Shown here: positions 14,462 through 22,953 of the stretch, piece by piece | How positions within the stretch are numbered: position 1 is the first letter of the stretch | Layout: every line of letters begins with the position of its first letter | Origin: Steroidobacteraceae bacterium | GTDB taxonomy: Bacteria; Pseudomonadota; Gammaproteobacteria; Steroidobacterales; Steroidobacteraceae | Reading direction: 5' to 3' | DNA length: 36,666 bases | NCBI GenBank assembly: GCA_029266835.1 | Contig: JAQSWD010000014.1 | Coordinates: 1-36,666 of the forward strand | Notes under the pieces: model-generated | Seen by the model: only the letters and a program-made list of their open reading frames with translations | What the model was told of the DNA's origin: nothing | The model's database searches: none | Translations under genes and position numbers: made by a program

Positions 14462-16002
14462 ACCAAGGCCCTGACAACCCCGGTGGCGGTGATGACGGTC
14501 AGTCCCCGCAGGACGAGAACAAGCTCATCGCCGAACGGCGCGCGAAGCTCGCCGAGTGGCGCGAGCAGGCCAGGGCAAAGGGTGTACCTGCGTTCCCCAA
14601 CGATTTCCGCCGCGACGTGCTGGCCTCGCTGCTGCTGGCCGAATACGGCGAGAAGCCGGCCGAGTGGTTCGACGCCAATCCAGTGACCGTGCACGTGGCC
14701 GGCCGCATGATGACCAAGCGCGTCATGGGCAAGGCCAGCTTCGCGAAACTGCAGGACCGCACCGGCCTCATCCAGATCTTCCTGCAGCGCGACTCGCTGG
14801 GCGAGAGCTACGAGGCGTTCAAGAAGTACGACGTGGGCGACATCCTCGCGGCCGTGGGTACGCTGTTCAAGACCAGGACGGGTGAGCTGTCGGTGCGCGT
14901 GGAAACATTGCGCATGCTCACCAAGTCCCTGCGTCCTCTGCCCGACAAGTGGCATGGCATGGCTGACGTCGACATGCGCTACCGCCAGCGCTACGTGGAT
15001 CTCATCGTCAACGAGCACAGCCGCAAAGTGTTCGCGATGCGCAACCAGGTGTTGCGCTACCTGCGCGACTTCCTCGATTCCATGGGTTTCATGGAAGTCG
15101 AGACACCCATGCTGCAGAGCATCCCGGGCGGCGCGGCGGCGCGGCCATTCAAGACGCACCACAATGCGCTGGACATGGACATGTACCTGCGCATCGCGCC
15201 GGAGCTGTTCCTCAAGCGCCTGACCGTGGGCGGCTTCGAGCGCGTGTACGAGATCAATCGCAACTTCCGCAACGAGGGCGTGAGCACGCGGCACAACCCC
15301 GAGTTCACCATGCTGGAGTTGTACGTGGCGTACGCCGACTATCACGACCTCATCGTGATGATCGAGCGCGCCATGCAGGGTCTGGCCGACGTGGTGCTGG
15401 GCACTCGCAAGGTCACCTACCAGGGCCGCGAGTACGATCTCGACCGGCCCTTCACGCGTATCAGCGTGCTGGACGCCGTCGCGAAGTACACGCCCGGCGG
15501 CATCGACCTGGCGCGCGCGCGCGACGTCGCCTATCTACGCGAGCTGTGCACGAAACACGGCATCACGTTCAAGCCCGGCGACGGTGCCGGCAAACTGCAG
15601 ATCGAGTTGTTCGAGAAGTTCGCCGAAGACTCGTTCATCGACCCGACTTTCGCGTTCGCGTATCCGGCCGAAGTCAGCCCGTTGTCGCGCGCGAACGATG
15701 CCGACCCCTTCCTCACGGACCGTTTCGAGTTCTTCATCGGCGGGCGCGAGATCGCCAATGGTTTCTCCGAGCTCAACGACGCCGAGGACCAGGCCGCCCG
15801 TTTTCGCGCGCAGGTGGAGCGCAAGGACGCCGGCGACGACGAGGCCATGTACTACGACCATGACTACGTGCGTGCGCTGGAATACGGCATGCCGCCCACG
15901 GCAGGTCTGGGTGTAGGCATCGACCGCCTCGTGATGTTCTTCACCGATTCTCCTTCCATACGCGACGTGCTGCTGTTCCCGCACATGCGGCCGGAGTCCT
16001 GA
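14458..16002 (+). CDS. lysS: Lysyl-tRNA synthetase, class II
   Basis: 514 residues. The N-terminal OB-fold anticodon-binding domain (about 60-170) is preceded by a Gly/Asp/Gln-rich lead ([10 protein letters not shown]) that is probably disordered. The class II catalytic domain shows motif 2 ([28 protein letters not shown], about 261-288) and motif 3 ([26 protein letters not shown], about 482-507). It charges tRNA-Lys using ATP. The start is GTG at 14458, overlapping the prfB stop as GTGA, which suggests coupling. murI follows 3 nt after its stop. Confidence 0.97.
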   Translation: MNQGPDNPGGGDDGQSPQDENKLIAERRAKLAEWREQARAKGVPAFPNDFRRDVLASLLLAEYGEKPAEWFDANPVTVHVAGRMMTKRVMGKASFAKLQDRTGLIQIFLQRDSLGESYEAFKKYDVGDILAAVGTLFKTRTGELSVRVETLRMLTKSLRPLPDKWHGMADVDMRYRQRYVDLIVNEHSRKVFAMRNQVLRYLRDFLDSMGFMEVETPMLQSIPGGAAARPFKTHHNALDMDMYLRIAPELFLKRLTVGGFERVYEINRNFRNEGVSTRHNPEFTMLELYVAYADYHDLIVMIERAMQGLADVVLGTRKVTYQGREYDLDRPFTRISVLDAVAKYTPGGIDLARARDVAYLRELCTKHGITFKPGDGAGKLQIELFEKFAEDSFIDPTFAFAYPAEVSPLSRANDADPFLTDRFEFFIGGREIANGFSELNDAEDQAARFRAQVERKDAGDDEAMYYDHDYVRALEYGMPPTAGLGVGIDRLVMFFTDSPSIRDVLLFPHMRPES

Positions 16003-16005
16003 GCG

Positions 16006-16839
16006 GTGCCGCCGCGAACCGGAGCGCCGGGTTCGCCCGGCGCTTCACCCATAGGCGTGTTCGATTCCGGCGTGGGCGGGCTCACGGTGCTGCGCGCGCT
16101 GATCGCCTCGCTGCCCGGCGAAGATTTCCTTTATCTCGGTGATACCGCGCGGTTGCCCTATGGCACCAAGAGCGCCCAGACCGTGGCGCGATATTCCGTG
16201 CGCGCGGCCGAAGCACTGGTGAAGCGCGGCATCAAGGCGCTGGTGGTGGCATGCAACACCGCGTCGGCCAGCGCGCTGCCCGCATTGCGCGAGCGCTTTC
16301 CCGAATTGCCCGTGATCGGCGTCATCGAACCCGGCGCGCGCGCCGCCTGCGATGCCAGCCAGAGCGGCCGCATCGCCGTACTGGCCACCGAGGGCACGGT
16401 CCGGGGTGGCGCGTATCTCGATGCCATTCTCGCCATCCGTCCCGATGCGCATGTCACGCAGGTGGCCGCGCAGATTTTCGTGGCGCTGGCAGAAGAGGGC
16501 TGGAGCGAAGGAGAGGCGGTGGATGCGGTCACCGAACGCTACCTCGCGCACCTGGATGCGCGCATCGACACGGTGGTTCTGGGCTGCACGCATTTTCCGC
16601 TGCTGGCGGCCGCGATCGCCCGCCGTGTCGGGCCGTCGCGCCAGGTCGTGGATTCCGCAGCCACCACGGCGCGCGCCGCGAGCGAGGTTCTCGAGTCGAG
16701 GCAGCTGCGGAATTCCCCGCTGCGCACGGGCGAAGTGCGATTGCTGGCCACCGACAGCCCTGAGCGATTCGCCCGTGTGGGACAGCGATTCCTGGGTTCG
16801 GCCATCGCCGAACGCAACGTGGAAGCAATTGACCTGTAG
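16006..16839 (+). CDS. murI: Glutamate racemase
   Basis: 277 residues, standard length, start GTG at 16006. The N-terminal signature IGVFDSGVGGLTVLRAL and GDTARLPYGTKS match the family. The two catalytic cysteines are in VACNTASASA (Cys83) and VVLGCTHFPLL (Cys194, with His196). The enzyme makes D-glutamate for the peptidoglycan stem peptide, in the cytoplasm. The residues before IGVFDS (about 15, Pro/Gly-rich) are a short extension. It follows lysS by 3 nt and probably shares its transcript; the next gene starts 84 bp later. Confidence 0.95.
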   Translation: MPPRTGAPGSPGASPIGVFDSGVGGLTVLRALIASLPGEDFLYLGDTARLPYGTKSAQTVARYSVRAAEALVKRGIKALVVACNTASASALPALRERFPELPVIGVIEPGARAACDASQSGRIAVLATEGTVRGGAYLDAILAIRPDAHVTQVAAQIFVALAEEGWSEGEAVDAVTERYLAHLDARIDTVVLGCTHFPLLAAAIARRVGPSRQVVDSAATTARAASEVLESRQLRNSPLRTGEVRLLATDSPERFARVGQRFLGSAIAERNVEAIDL

Positions 16840-16923
16840 CGGCTTTCCATAACTCGGTAGACTTGGCGCGCCCGATGGTCGCCCAAGACCACGGAAAACC
16901 GCGACAAGAAGAAGGGAAGGTAG

Positions 16924-17796
16924 ATGAGAGAACGGTCAGGAGTTGCACACGATCGCGCCGTGATGCCCATGCGTTTCGGGTTCGCGGACACCTTGTCCGG
17001 CCAATTGCATTTCCGCGCCTGTGGCGCCGGCCCCGATATCGTATTGCTGCCCTGGCTGCCCGCGAGCGGGCGCATGTACGAACACGTCATGGTGCACCTG
17101 GCGCGCGCGGGTTTTCGCGCCATCGCTTTCGATATCGCCGGCACCGGCCGCTCGCACAAGAAGTGCCGCAACTGGACTGTCCAGCAATACGCGCAGGATG
17201 TGCTCGAAGCCTGCGGCTCCCTGCACACCGTGCCCTACACCGTGGTCGGCGGACGCTTCTCGGCATCCATCGCCGTGGAGATGTTGCTGGCCCAGCCCGC
17301 GCAGGTCACCGGCGCCGTGCTCGACGGAGTTCTCGGACTCGCTCCCGAGGAGATCCGCAAGATTTCGCCGCCCACCGCCGGCCTGAATCCGAAGCTGGCT
17401 GGCGACGGCGCCTGGCAGGCGTTTCCATTCGAGACCATCGTGCGCACGCTGAAGGAATGGGATCCCGCGTTCGAGCTCACGCAGGAAACGCTGCCATTGG
17501 TGTACGAGTACGTGCGCGATTATCTGGAGCTCGGATACGACGCCATCGTTGCCGGCGCGGAAGCCGATGCGAGGAAGGACAAGCCCGCGTACGACGTGCT
17601 TGCCCGGCTGGGCGAAGTGTCGCAGCGCGTGCTCATCATGACTTCCGATGCCGACGCGCTGACGCCGGCCTACAACCGGGCGCTGGAGCGGGCACGCAGT
17701 TCTCGCGGGCACAAGTTCGCGGGCAGCCATCCCGTTCTGACGCCGGCGCGTGCCGGCGAATACGCGCAGACCGTCGTTTCGTTCGCGCGGCGTTAA
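16924..17796 (+). CDS. Alpha/beta-hydrolase-like protein without the usual nucleophile serine
   Basis: 290 residues, no signal peptide. The fold is clear: IVLLPWLPASGRMYEHVMVHLARAGFRAIAFDIAGTGRS (about 39-77) is the classic beta3-beta4 region. At the nucleophile elbow, where relatives have G-x-S-x-G, the sequence is VVGGRFSAS with Arg111 at the serine position. The acid candidate is in TSDADALTP (Asp near 240) and the His candidate is in KFAGSHPVL. The GAAGG preceding the ATG by about 4-8 nt supports the start. Possible readings are a non-catalytic binding protein or an alternative nucleophile such as Ser113. The gene converges with ygfZ, the two stops sharing TTAA at 17793-17796. Confidence 0.8.
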   Translation: MRERSGVAHDRAVMPMRFGFADTLSGQLHFRACGAGPDIVLLPWLPASGRMYEHVMVHLARAGFRAIAFDIAGTGRSHKKCRNWTVQQYAQDVLEACGSLHTVPYTVVGGRFSASIAVEMLLAQPAQVTGAVLDGVLGLAPEEIRKISPPTAGLNPKLAGDGAWQAFPFETIVRTLKEWDPAFELTQETLPLVYEYVRDYLELGYDAIVAGAEADARKDKPAYDVLARLGEVSQRVLIMTSDADALTPAYNRALERARSSRGHKFAGSHPVLTPARAGEYAQTVVSFARR

Positions 17797-18494
17797 TCGG
17801 GCAACGCGTAGGGCAGGGGCAATGGGCCGCTGACCTGCACCAGCGAGGAGTCCGCTTCGGCCGGTTCCGACTCGGCAGGTAGATAGTTGCCCACCGCGAG
17901 GATTTCCTGCCCGCCATCCACCGCCGCCACCCGAACCACGTTCAACGAGCGGCCATCGGGTCCGCGCGCGGTGTCGCCCGGCGCCAGCGGCTTGGCGCCG
18001 GAATTGAGCCAGCGCTGCATGCGCCGCTTCACGCGCCCGCGGTAGTGAGCCCGGGCGATCACCTCCTGTCCCGTGTAGCAGCCCTTGTCGAAGGCGATCG
18101 CGCCTAACAAGTCGAGGTTGAGCATCTGCGCGACGAAGGCCTCGCTGGTGGCGGCGTAAACCTCGGGAATCCCGGCGCGCACGGCGGCCAGTGCGTCGTC
18201 CGCCGGAGTGTCGTCGCCCGGCTCGATGCGCACCTTCGCGCGGAGCACGTATTTCTTCAGGCGCGCGATCACCGTATCGGCCAGTTCGCGCGGCAGCCGG
18301 GCGATGAACTCATCGGCCGCGGTGCGCGATATCGCCAGCAGCGCGATGGCGCGGCCCTGGGGGTTGTGCAACCCGGCCAGCGTCTGAGCGCCTACTGACA
18401 GAACTTCGACATCGGCAGAAAGTTGACCCTGCAGGAATTTCGCCGCGTCCGGGCCGCGAAACACGACCGTCGCCAGTCTTTCGTGCATGCTCAT
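17793..18494 (-). CDS. ygfZ: YgfZ/GcvT-domain folate-binding protein, compact form
   Basis: 233 residues from the ATG at 18494 (an ATG at 18488 is possible). The signature KGCYTGQE is at 137-144 and the first domain starts LATVVFRGPDAAKFLQGQLSAD. YgfZ binds folate and supports iron-sulfur enzymes such as MiaB and succinate dehydrogenase, which fits the divergent sdh operon next to it. E. coli YgfZ has 326 residues; the middle part between KKYVLRAKVRIE and MLNLDLLGAIAFDKGC is much shorter here, so a segment of about 70-90 residues of the central domain is missing. An N-terminal extension is open upstream but has no support. Reading is convergent with the hydrolase gene, sharing stop bases. Confidence 0.88.
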   Translation of the reverse strand: MSMHERLATVVFRGPDAAKFLQGQLSADVEVLSVGAQTLAGLHNPQGRAIALLAISRTAADEFIARLPRELADTVIARLKKYVLRAKVRIEPGDDTPADDALAAVRAGIPEVYAATSEAFVAQMLNLDLLGAIAFDKGCYTGQEVIARAHYRGRVKRRMQRWLNSGAKPLAPGDTARGPDGRSLNVVRVAAVDGGQEILAVGNYLPAESEPAEADSSLVQVSGPLPLPYALPD

Positions 18495-18533
18495 CTTTGT
18501 TTTTGCAGGGTTTTCATGTGGTCGAAGCGGTGC

Positions 18534-18548
18534 AATTCTGGCAGAATT
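18534..18548. promoter_or_regulatory. 15-bp palindrome upstream of the sdh operon, candidate operator
   Basis: AATTCTG at 18534-18540, one central G, and CAGAATT at 18542-18548 form a perfect dyad. It lies in the 61-bp gap between the divergent ygfZ and SDHAF4-like starts, 7 nt before the GTG I favour. Such short AT-rich dyads are typical binding sites for dimeric regulators, and it may overlap the -10 region. The regulator is unknown. If the SDHAF4-like gene started at 18487 instead, this would lie within coding sequence. Confidence 0.4.
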
Positions 18549-18555
18549 CCCAGCC

Positions 18556-18729
18556 GTGCCGAACGTCCATTCCGTCGAGAAACCTGCCGCTGGCGCCACC
18601 GATGTGCGGCCTGTCGCGGAGGTTCCAACCCCCGACGCCGTACCCGTCCCCGAGATCGGCGGCCCCAAGGGGCCCGAGCCCACGCGCTTCGGCGACTGGG
18701 AACGAAATGGCCGCTGCGTCGACTTTTAG
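18556..18729 (+). CDS. Succinate dehydrogenase assembly factor 4 homologue (DUF1674)
   Basis: 57 residues from the GTG at 18556. The C-terminal EIGGPKGPEPTRFGDWERNG and VDF end are the diagnostic DUF1674/SDHAF4 segment; the rest is a Pro/Val/Ala-rich disordered lead. In eukaryotes SDHAF4 binds flavinylated SdhA, protecting it until it joins SdhB; bacterial relatives are small proteins with this same tail. The location, 12 nt before sdhC, supports this role. A longer reading from ATG 18487 adds 23 residues that overlap ygfZ start codons and the palindrome, which looks less likely. The start is uncertain, the family is not. Confidence 0.85.
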   Translation: MPNVHSVEKPAAGATDVRPVAEVPTPDAVPVPEIGGPKGPEPTRFGDWERNGRCVDF

Positions 18730-18741
18730 GAACCGTCCCTG

Positions 18742-19149
18742 ATGCCCCCGCGACCTTTATCTCCGCATCTTGGCGTGTACAAGTTCATGTACACGTTATC
18801 GCTGTCCATTCTCCATCGCATCACCGGGGTGGCGGCGTCCGTCGGTTTCCTGGTGCTCGCCTGGTGGCTGATGGCGCTGGCCACGGGCCATGACGCCTAT
18901 GACCGCGCGATGCGGCTTCTCGATACGCCGCTGGCCAAACTACTGCTGGTCGGGTTCACCTTCTCGTTCGTCTATCACTTCTGCAATGGCATCCGTCACC
19001 TGGTCTGGGATACGGGCCGCGGCATGGAACGCGCACAGGCGCGGCGCAGCGGTTACTTCGTCATTGTCGCCGCGCTGCTGCTGACTGCATTGGCGGTCTG
19101 GCTGGGCTGCCGCGCCTTGGCGGCGGTGCCGGGCGGGGTGGCCCCATGA
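18742..19149 (+). CDS. sdhC: Succinate dehydrogenase cytochrome b556 subunit
   Basis: 135 residues with three transmembrane helices (about 28-48, 64-87 and 105-128). SLSILHRITGV (Ser22, His25, Arg26) is the quinone-site segment, equivalent to Ser27/Arg31 of E. coli SdhC. YHFCNGIRHLVWD carries His79, the probable axial haem b ligand (His84 in E. coli). SdhC with SdhD anchors the dehydrogenase and passes electrons to ubiquinone. sdhD begins in an ATGA overlap. The order SDHAF4-like, sdhC, sdhD, sdhA, sdhB, sdhE is consistent with one operon. Confidence 0.95.
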   Translation: MPPRPLSPHLGVYKFMYTLSLSILHRITGVAASVGFLVLAWWLMALATGHDAYDRAMRLLDTPLAKLLLVGFTFSFVYHFCNGIRHLVWDTGRGMERAQARRSGYFVIVAALLLTALAVWLGCRALAAVPGGVAP

Positions 19150-19523
19150 GCCTGCGCTCACCGCTGGGCAAGGTGCTGGGCCGCGGCTCGGCCGGTGAGG
19201 GTGTCGGGCACTGGTGGGTGCAACGGGTCACCGCCGTCGCCCTGATTCCGCTGACGTTGTGGTTCGCATGGTCGCTGCTGGGCCTGCCGCTGCAATCCTA
19301 CGATGCCGTGCGCGGGTGGTTAGGCCAGCCCTGGGTGGCGGTGCTGGCCATCCTGCTGGTGCTGACGCTGGCCTGGCATTCCAAGCTCGGCGTGCAGGTG
19401 GTCATCGAGGACTACGTGCACGGCAAGGGCGCCAAGACCACGATGTTGCTGCTGTCGACTTTCGTACACGTGGCCGCCGCCGTGGCGGCGGTGTTCGCCG
19501 TGATGCTGCTGGCCTTGTCGTGA
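19146..19523 (+). CDS. sdhD: Succinate dehydrogenase hydrophobic membrane anchor subunit
   Basis: 125 residues, three membrane helices (about 29-46, 64-86 and 98-124). [16 protein letters not shown] places Asp89 and Tyr90 at the quinone site (Asp82/Tyr83 in E. coli), with an upstream His78 in the region that often supplies the second haem ligand. Pairs with SdhC in the inner membrane. Starts within the sdhC stop (ATGA) and is separated from sdhA by 22 nt. Nothing unusual is seen. Confidence 0.94.
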   Translation: MSLRSPLGKVLGRGSAGEGVGHWWVQRVTAVALIPLTLWFAWSLLGLPLQSYDAVRGWLGQPWVAVLAILLVLTLAWHSKLGVQVVIEDYVHGKGAKTTMLLLSTFVHVAAAVAAVFAVMLLALS

Positions 19524-19545
19524 ACCGAGTCTGAAAACGAATCTG

Positions 19546-21333
19546 ATGACCAAAGAATACGAATTCATCGATCACACCTATGACGTCGTCGTCGTCGGAG
19601 CCGGGGGTGCCGGGCTGCGGGCGACGCTGGGACTGGCCGAAGCCGGCCTGTCCACCGCATGCATCACCAAGGTCTTCCCCACGCGCAGCCATACCGTGGC
19701 GGCGCAGGGTGGCATCTCGGCCGCGCTCGGCAACATGGGTGAAGACGACTGGCGCTTCCATTTCTACGACACCATCAAGGGCTCGGACTGGCTGGGCGAC
19801 CAGGACGCCATCGAGTTCATGTGCAAGGAAGCGCCGGCGGCGGTCATCGAGCTCGAGCATTACGGCGTTCCGTTCTCGCGCACCAGCGAAGGACGCATCT
19901 ACCAGCGGCCCTTCGGCGGCATGACCACGCACTACGGCAAGGGCACGGCGCACCGCACCTGCGCGGCCGCGGATCGCACCGGCCACGCCATGCTGCATAC
20001 GCTGTATCAGCAGTCACTCAAGAACAACGCCGAGTTCTACATCGAGTACTTCGCGCTCGATCTCATCATGCAGGATGGCGCCTGCCGTGGCGTGGTCGCG
20101 CTCGACATGGCGACGGGTCGGCTGCATCGCTACCGCGCGCACACCGTCATTCTGGCCACGGGTGGCTATGGCCGCGCTTACTTCTCGTGCACGTCCGCGC
20201 ACACCTGTACCGGTGACGGCGGTGGCATGGCGCTGCGCGCCGGACTGCCGATGCAGGACATGGAGTTCGTGCAGTTCCATCCCACCGGTATCTATGGCTC
20301 GGGTTGCCTGATCACCGAGGGTTCGCGCGGCGAGGGTGGTTACCTCACGAACTCCGAAGGCGAGCGATTCATGGAACGCTACGCGCCCAATGCCAAGGAC
20401 CTGGCGTCGCGTGATGTGGTGTCGCGCTCGATGACCATCGAGATCCGCGAAGGACGCGGCGTGGGCCGGCACAAGGATCACATCCATCTGCATCTCGAGC
20501 ATCTGGGCCCCGAGGTGATCCACGCGCGCCTGCCCGGCATCGCCGAGACCGCGCGCATCTTCTCGGGTGTGGACGTGAACAAGGATCCGATCCCCGTGTT
20601 GCCCACCGTGCACTACAACATGGGCGGAATCCCCTGCAACGTTCACGGCGAAGTGGTCACGTCGAAATCAGGCAATCCGGACACCGTGGTTCCAGGCCTG
20701 ATGGCGGTCGGCGAGGCCGCGTGCGTATCCGTGCACGGCGCGAATCGCCTGGGTTCCAATTCGTTGCTCGACCTCGTGGTGTTCGGTCGCGAAGCGGGCC
20801 GGCATGCCGCCAGCATCGTGAAGCCGGGCCAGAAGCAGGCGCCGCTGCCCGCGGATGCCGGCGACTACGCCGTCACGCGTCTCGACCGTTTTCGCAATGC
20901 CAAGGGTTCGCGCGGCACCGCCGAGATCCGCCTCGAAATGCAGAAGACCATGCAGCGCGACGCTGCGGTATTCCGCACGGGCTCGTCGCTGCAGGAAGGC
21001 GTGACCGCGCTGGCGAAGACTTACGCGTCTTTCGCCGACGTGCGCGTCGCCGACCGCAGCCTCATCTGGAACACGGACCTCATCGAGACCATCGAGCTGG
21101 ACAACCTGCTGGGCCAGGCCACGGCGACCATTGTCTCCGCCGAGAACCGCAAGGAATCCCGCGGCGCGCATGCGCGCGAGGACTTCAAGGATCGCGACGA
21201 CGTGAACTGGCAGAAGCACACCCTGTGCTGGGTGGACGAAGCTGGCAGGACGCGCATCGAATACCGCCCGGTGCACATGAACACGCTCACCAGCGATGTG
21301 CAGCCCATTCCGCCCAAGGCGCGCACTTATTAA
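19546..21333 (+). CDS. sdhA: Succinate dehydrogenase flavoprotein subunit
   Basis: 595 residues (E. coli 588). The dinucleotide-binding start [14 protein letters not shown] is at 14-27, the covalent FAD-binding His is His49 in [10 protein letters not shown], and [23 protein letters not shown] contains the catalytic arginine of succinate oxidation. [19 protein letters not shown] and the C-terminal [13 protein letters not shown] are also typical. SdhA oxidises succinate to fumarate on the cytoplasmic face of complex II. FAD attachment needs SdhE, encoded four genes later in the same operon. sdhB follows 11 nt after its stop. Confidence 0.97.
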   Translation: MTKEYEFIDHTYDVVVVGAGGAGLRATLGLAEAGLSTACITKVFPTRSHTVAAQGGISAALGNMGEDDWRFHFYDTIKGSDWLGDQDAIEFMCKEAPAAVIELEHYGVPFSRTSEGRIYQRPFGGMTTHYGKGTAHRTCAAADRTGHAMLHTLYQQSLKNNAEFYIEYFALDLIMQDGACRGVVALDMATGRLHRYRAHTVILATGGYGRAYFSCTSAHTCTGDGGGMALRAGLPMQDMEFVQFHPTGIYGSGCLITEGSRGEGGYLTNSEGERFMERYAPNAKDLASRDVVSRSMTIEIREGRGVGRHKDHIHLHLEHLGPEVIHARLPGIAETARIFSGVDVNKDPIPVLPTVHYNMGGIPCNVHGEVVTSKSGNPDTVVPGLMAVGEAACVSVHGANRLGSNSLLDLVVFGREAGRHAASIVKPGQKQAPLPADAGDYAVTRLDRFRNAKGSRGTAEIRLEMQKTMQRDAAVFRTGSSLQEGVTALAKTYASFADVRVADRSLIWNTDLIETIELDNLLGQATATIVSAENRKESRGAHAREDFKDRDDVNWQKHTLCWVDEAGRTRIEYRPVHMNTLTSDVQPIPPKARTY

Positions 21334-21344
21334 TCGAGAGACCG

Positions 21345-22133
21345 ATGGTTGAACTGACGCTCCCCGCCAACTCGAAGATCGACAAGTCCGCCGGCAAGCG
21401 GCACGCCGCACCCGCGGGTGCGAAGAACGTGCGCACCTTCGTCATCTATCGCTTCGATCCGGACTCCGGCGCGAACCCCCGCATGGACCGGTTCGAAGTG
21501 GACATGGATACCTGCGGTCCGATGGTTCTCGACGCACTGATCAAGATCAAGAACGAGGTGGATCCCACGCTCACCTTCCGCCGTTCCTGCCGTGAGGGCA
21601 TCTGCGGCAGTTGCGCGATGAACATCGGCGGCACCAACACGCTGGCCTGCACCAAGGCCTGCGACGAGGTGAAGGGCGACGTCAAGATCTACCCGCTGCC
21701 GCACATGCCGGTGGTGAAGGACCTGGTGCCCGATCTCACGCAGTTCTATGCCCAGTACGCGGCGGTGAAACCCTGGCTTCAGGCGCGCACGCCCGCGCCG
21801 CCGGATCGCGAGCGCCCGCAATCCAAGGAAGACCAGGAGAAGATCGATCGGCCATCGGCCTGCATCCTGTGCGCCTGCTGCAGCACTTCATGTCCGAGCT
21901 ACTGGTGGAACAGCGATCGCTACCTGGGGCCCGCGGCATTGCTCGCGGCCTATCGCTGGATCGTCGACTCGCGTGATGAAGCCACGGGTGAACGTCTCGA
22001 TGACCTGGAAGATCCGTTCCGCCTGTATCGCTGCCACACCATCATGAATTGCACCGAGGCCTGCCCGAAGGACCTGAACCCGGCGAAGGCCATCGCCGAG
22101 ATCAAGAAGATGATGGTCGAGCGCCAGCACTGA
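21345..22133 (+). CDS. sdhB: Succinate dehydrogenase iron-sulfur subunit
   Basis: 262 residues from the ATG at 21345, with GAGAG 4-8 nt upstream. The [2Fe-2S] ligands are Cys82, Cys87, Cys90 and Cys102 ([10 protein letters not shown] and LACTKAC). The [4Fe-4S] and [3Fe-4S] cysteines are Cys173, Cys176, Cys179, Cys183 ([11 protein letters not shown]) and Cys230, Cys236, Cys240 ([14 protein letters not shown]). It relays electrons from SdhA FAD to quinone. The N-terminus has a basic, Ala/Lys-rich extension of about 28 residues before [11 protein letters not shown], longer than in E. coli. sdhE follows with no gap. Confidence 0.97.
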   Translation: MVELTLPANSKIDKSAGKRHAAPAGAKNVRTFVIYRFDPDSGANPRMDRFEVDMDTCGPMVLDALIKIKNEVDPTLTFRRSCREGICGSCAMNIGGTNTLACTKACDEVKGDVKIYPLPHMPVVKDLVPDLTQFYAQYAAVKPWLQARTPAPPDRERPQSKEDQEKIDRPSACILCACCSTSCPSYWWNSDRYLGPAALLAAYRWIVDSRDEATGERLDDLEDPFRLYRCHTIMNCTEACPKDLNPAKAIAEIKKMMVERQH

Positions 22134-22373
22134 TTGAGCGTCGAGCTGCGAAAACTTCAATGGCGCTGCCGCCGCGGCATGAAAGAGCTGGATCTGCTGC
22201 TCGTCCGTTATCTGAATACACACCACTTCGACGCGCCCGCCGCACAAAGGCAGGCTTTCGAACAGTTTCTTGAGTTGCCCGATCCGGAGATCGCGCGATA
22301 TCTCGTTGCAGGAGATGTACCCGACGATCCGCAACTCGCCGCGCTCTGCCGCTGCATCACTGAATCGAATTGA
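22134..22373 (+). CDS. sdhE: FAD assembly factor SdhE
   Basis: 79 residues, start TTG directly after the sdhB stop. WRCRRGMKELDLLL carries the conserved Arg14-Gly15-x-x-Glu18 of the SdhE/SDHAF2 family, needed to attach FAD covalently to SdhA. The rest is a small helical bundle. In E. coli this gene (ygfY/cptB) is paired with ygfX rather than linked to sdh, whereas here it is in the sdh operon and still followed by the ygfX-like gene. No Shine-Dalgarno sequence is obvious, consistent with coupling to sdhB. Confidence 0.9.
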   Translation: MSVELRKLQWRCRRGMKELDLLLVRYLNTHHFDAPAAQRQAFEQFLELPDPEIARYLVAGDVPDDPQLAALCRCITESN

Positions 22374-22848
22374 ATTCGTTCCATCGCGTCGCGCTGGCGC
22401 CGCGTGGATGATCTGGCTGTCGATGGCGGTGACGCTCGTTCTGATGTCCGGTATTCCCGGGCTCTTCAAGGCATCTCTTGCCGCGTTGATCGCCGTCGCG
22501 GGCGCCGGCTCGGTGAGACGCTTCGTGTATCTGCGGGGGCGGCATGCGCTGCGGGCGTTGGAATGGCCGGGAGAAGAGCCCGTGTATTTCGTCCACCTCG
22601 GGGGAGAAGCCGGCGGGCAGCGGCTCGCGGCGATTCCTGATGACTGCCGGCAATATGGAATCCACTGGTGGCTACTGCGCTTCCGGACGGCAGAAGGTGT
22701 GAGGCAGTTGCTCGTGGACACCCGGTTGCAGGAACAGCAGGCCCTGCGGAGCCTCGCCCGGCGTCTTTTCCGCCATTCGGGCCCTGCTGAGGGAGTGGCC
22801 GCGGCGGTCGGGCGGACGGGAACTGATACCATCCGGGCCAAGGTTTGA
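22315..22848 (+). CDS. YgfX-like inner membrane protein downstream of sdhE
   Basis: Coordinates use the ATG at 22315 (177 residues); the start is uncertain and may be a CTG at 22360 or the ATG at 22408, close to the first membrane helix. The protein has two adjacent membrane segments (about 65-120 nt after the sdhE stop, AWMIWLSMAVTLVLMSGIPG and ASLAALIAVAGAG) and a soluble C-terminal part with WWLLRFRTAEGVRQLLVDTRLQEQQALRSLARRLF, which resembles the E. coli YgfX/CptA pattern. The neighbourhood sdhE-ygfX supports this. In E. coli, CptA is reported as a toxin affecting division and cytoskeletal proteins and SdhE/CptB as its antitoxin; its role here is not proven. Overlaps sdhE by about 59 nt. 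Confidence 0.6.
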   Translation: MYPTIRNSPRSAAASLNRIEFVPSRRAGAAWMIWLSMAVTLVLMSGIPGLFKASLAALIAVAGAGSVRRFVYLRGRHALRALEWPGEEPVYFVHLGGEAGGQRLAAIPDDCRQYGIHWWLLRFRTAEGVRQLLVDTRLQEQQALRSLARRLFRHSGPAEGVAAAVGRTGTDTIRAKV

Positions 22849-22897
22849 AGTGCATCACGTGTCGTTCAAAAACATTCGGTCAGCCCCGCCCCGGGAT

Positions 22898-22925
22898 GCA
22901 ACTTTCGGGGGCGTTCAGGGTCTAT
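22898..22925 (+). promoter_or_regulatory. Sigma-E-type promoter of the rpoE operon
   Basis: GCAACTTT at 22898-22905 matches the sigma-E -35 element (core AACTT), and GTCTAT (22920-22925) matches its -10 element, with 16 nt between AACTT and TCTAT, the expected spacing. It ends 28 nt before the rpoE start. Sigma-E commonly activates its own operon, so this is a likely autoregulatory promoter. A housekeeping promoter may also lie upstream but none is convincing. Confidence 0.6.
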
Positions 22926-22953
22926 TCAGCTCACAAGGAGCCGAGGTGCTCCT

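Noticed and set aside
16840..16923. Possible promoter with TTGACC (16829-16834) upstream of the hydrolase gene
   Set aside because: No -10 hexamer at 16-18 nt; the CATAAC box is only 13 nt away.
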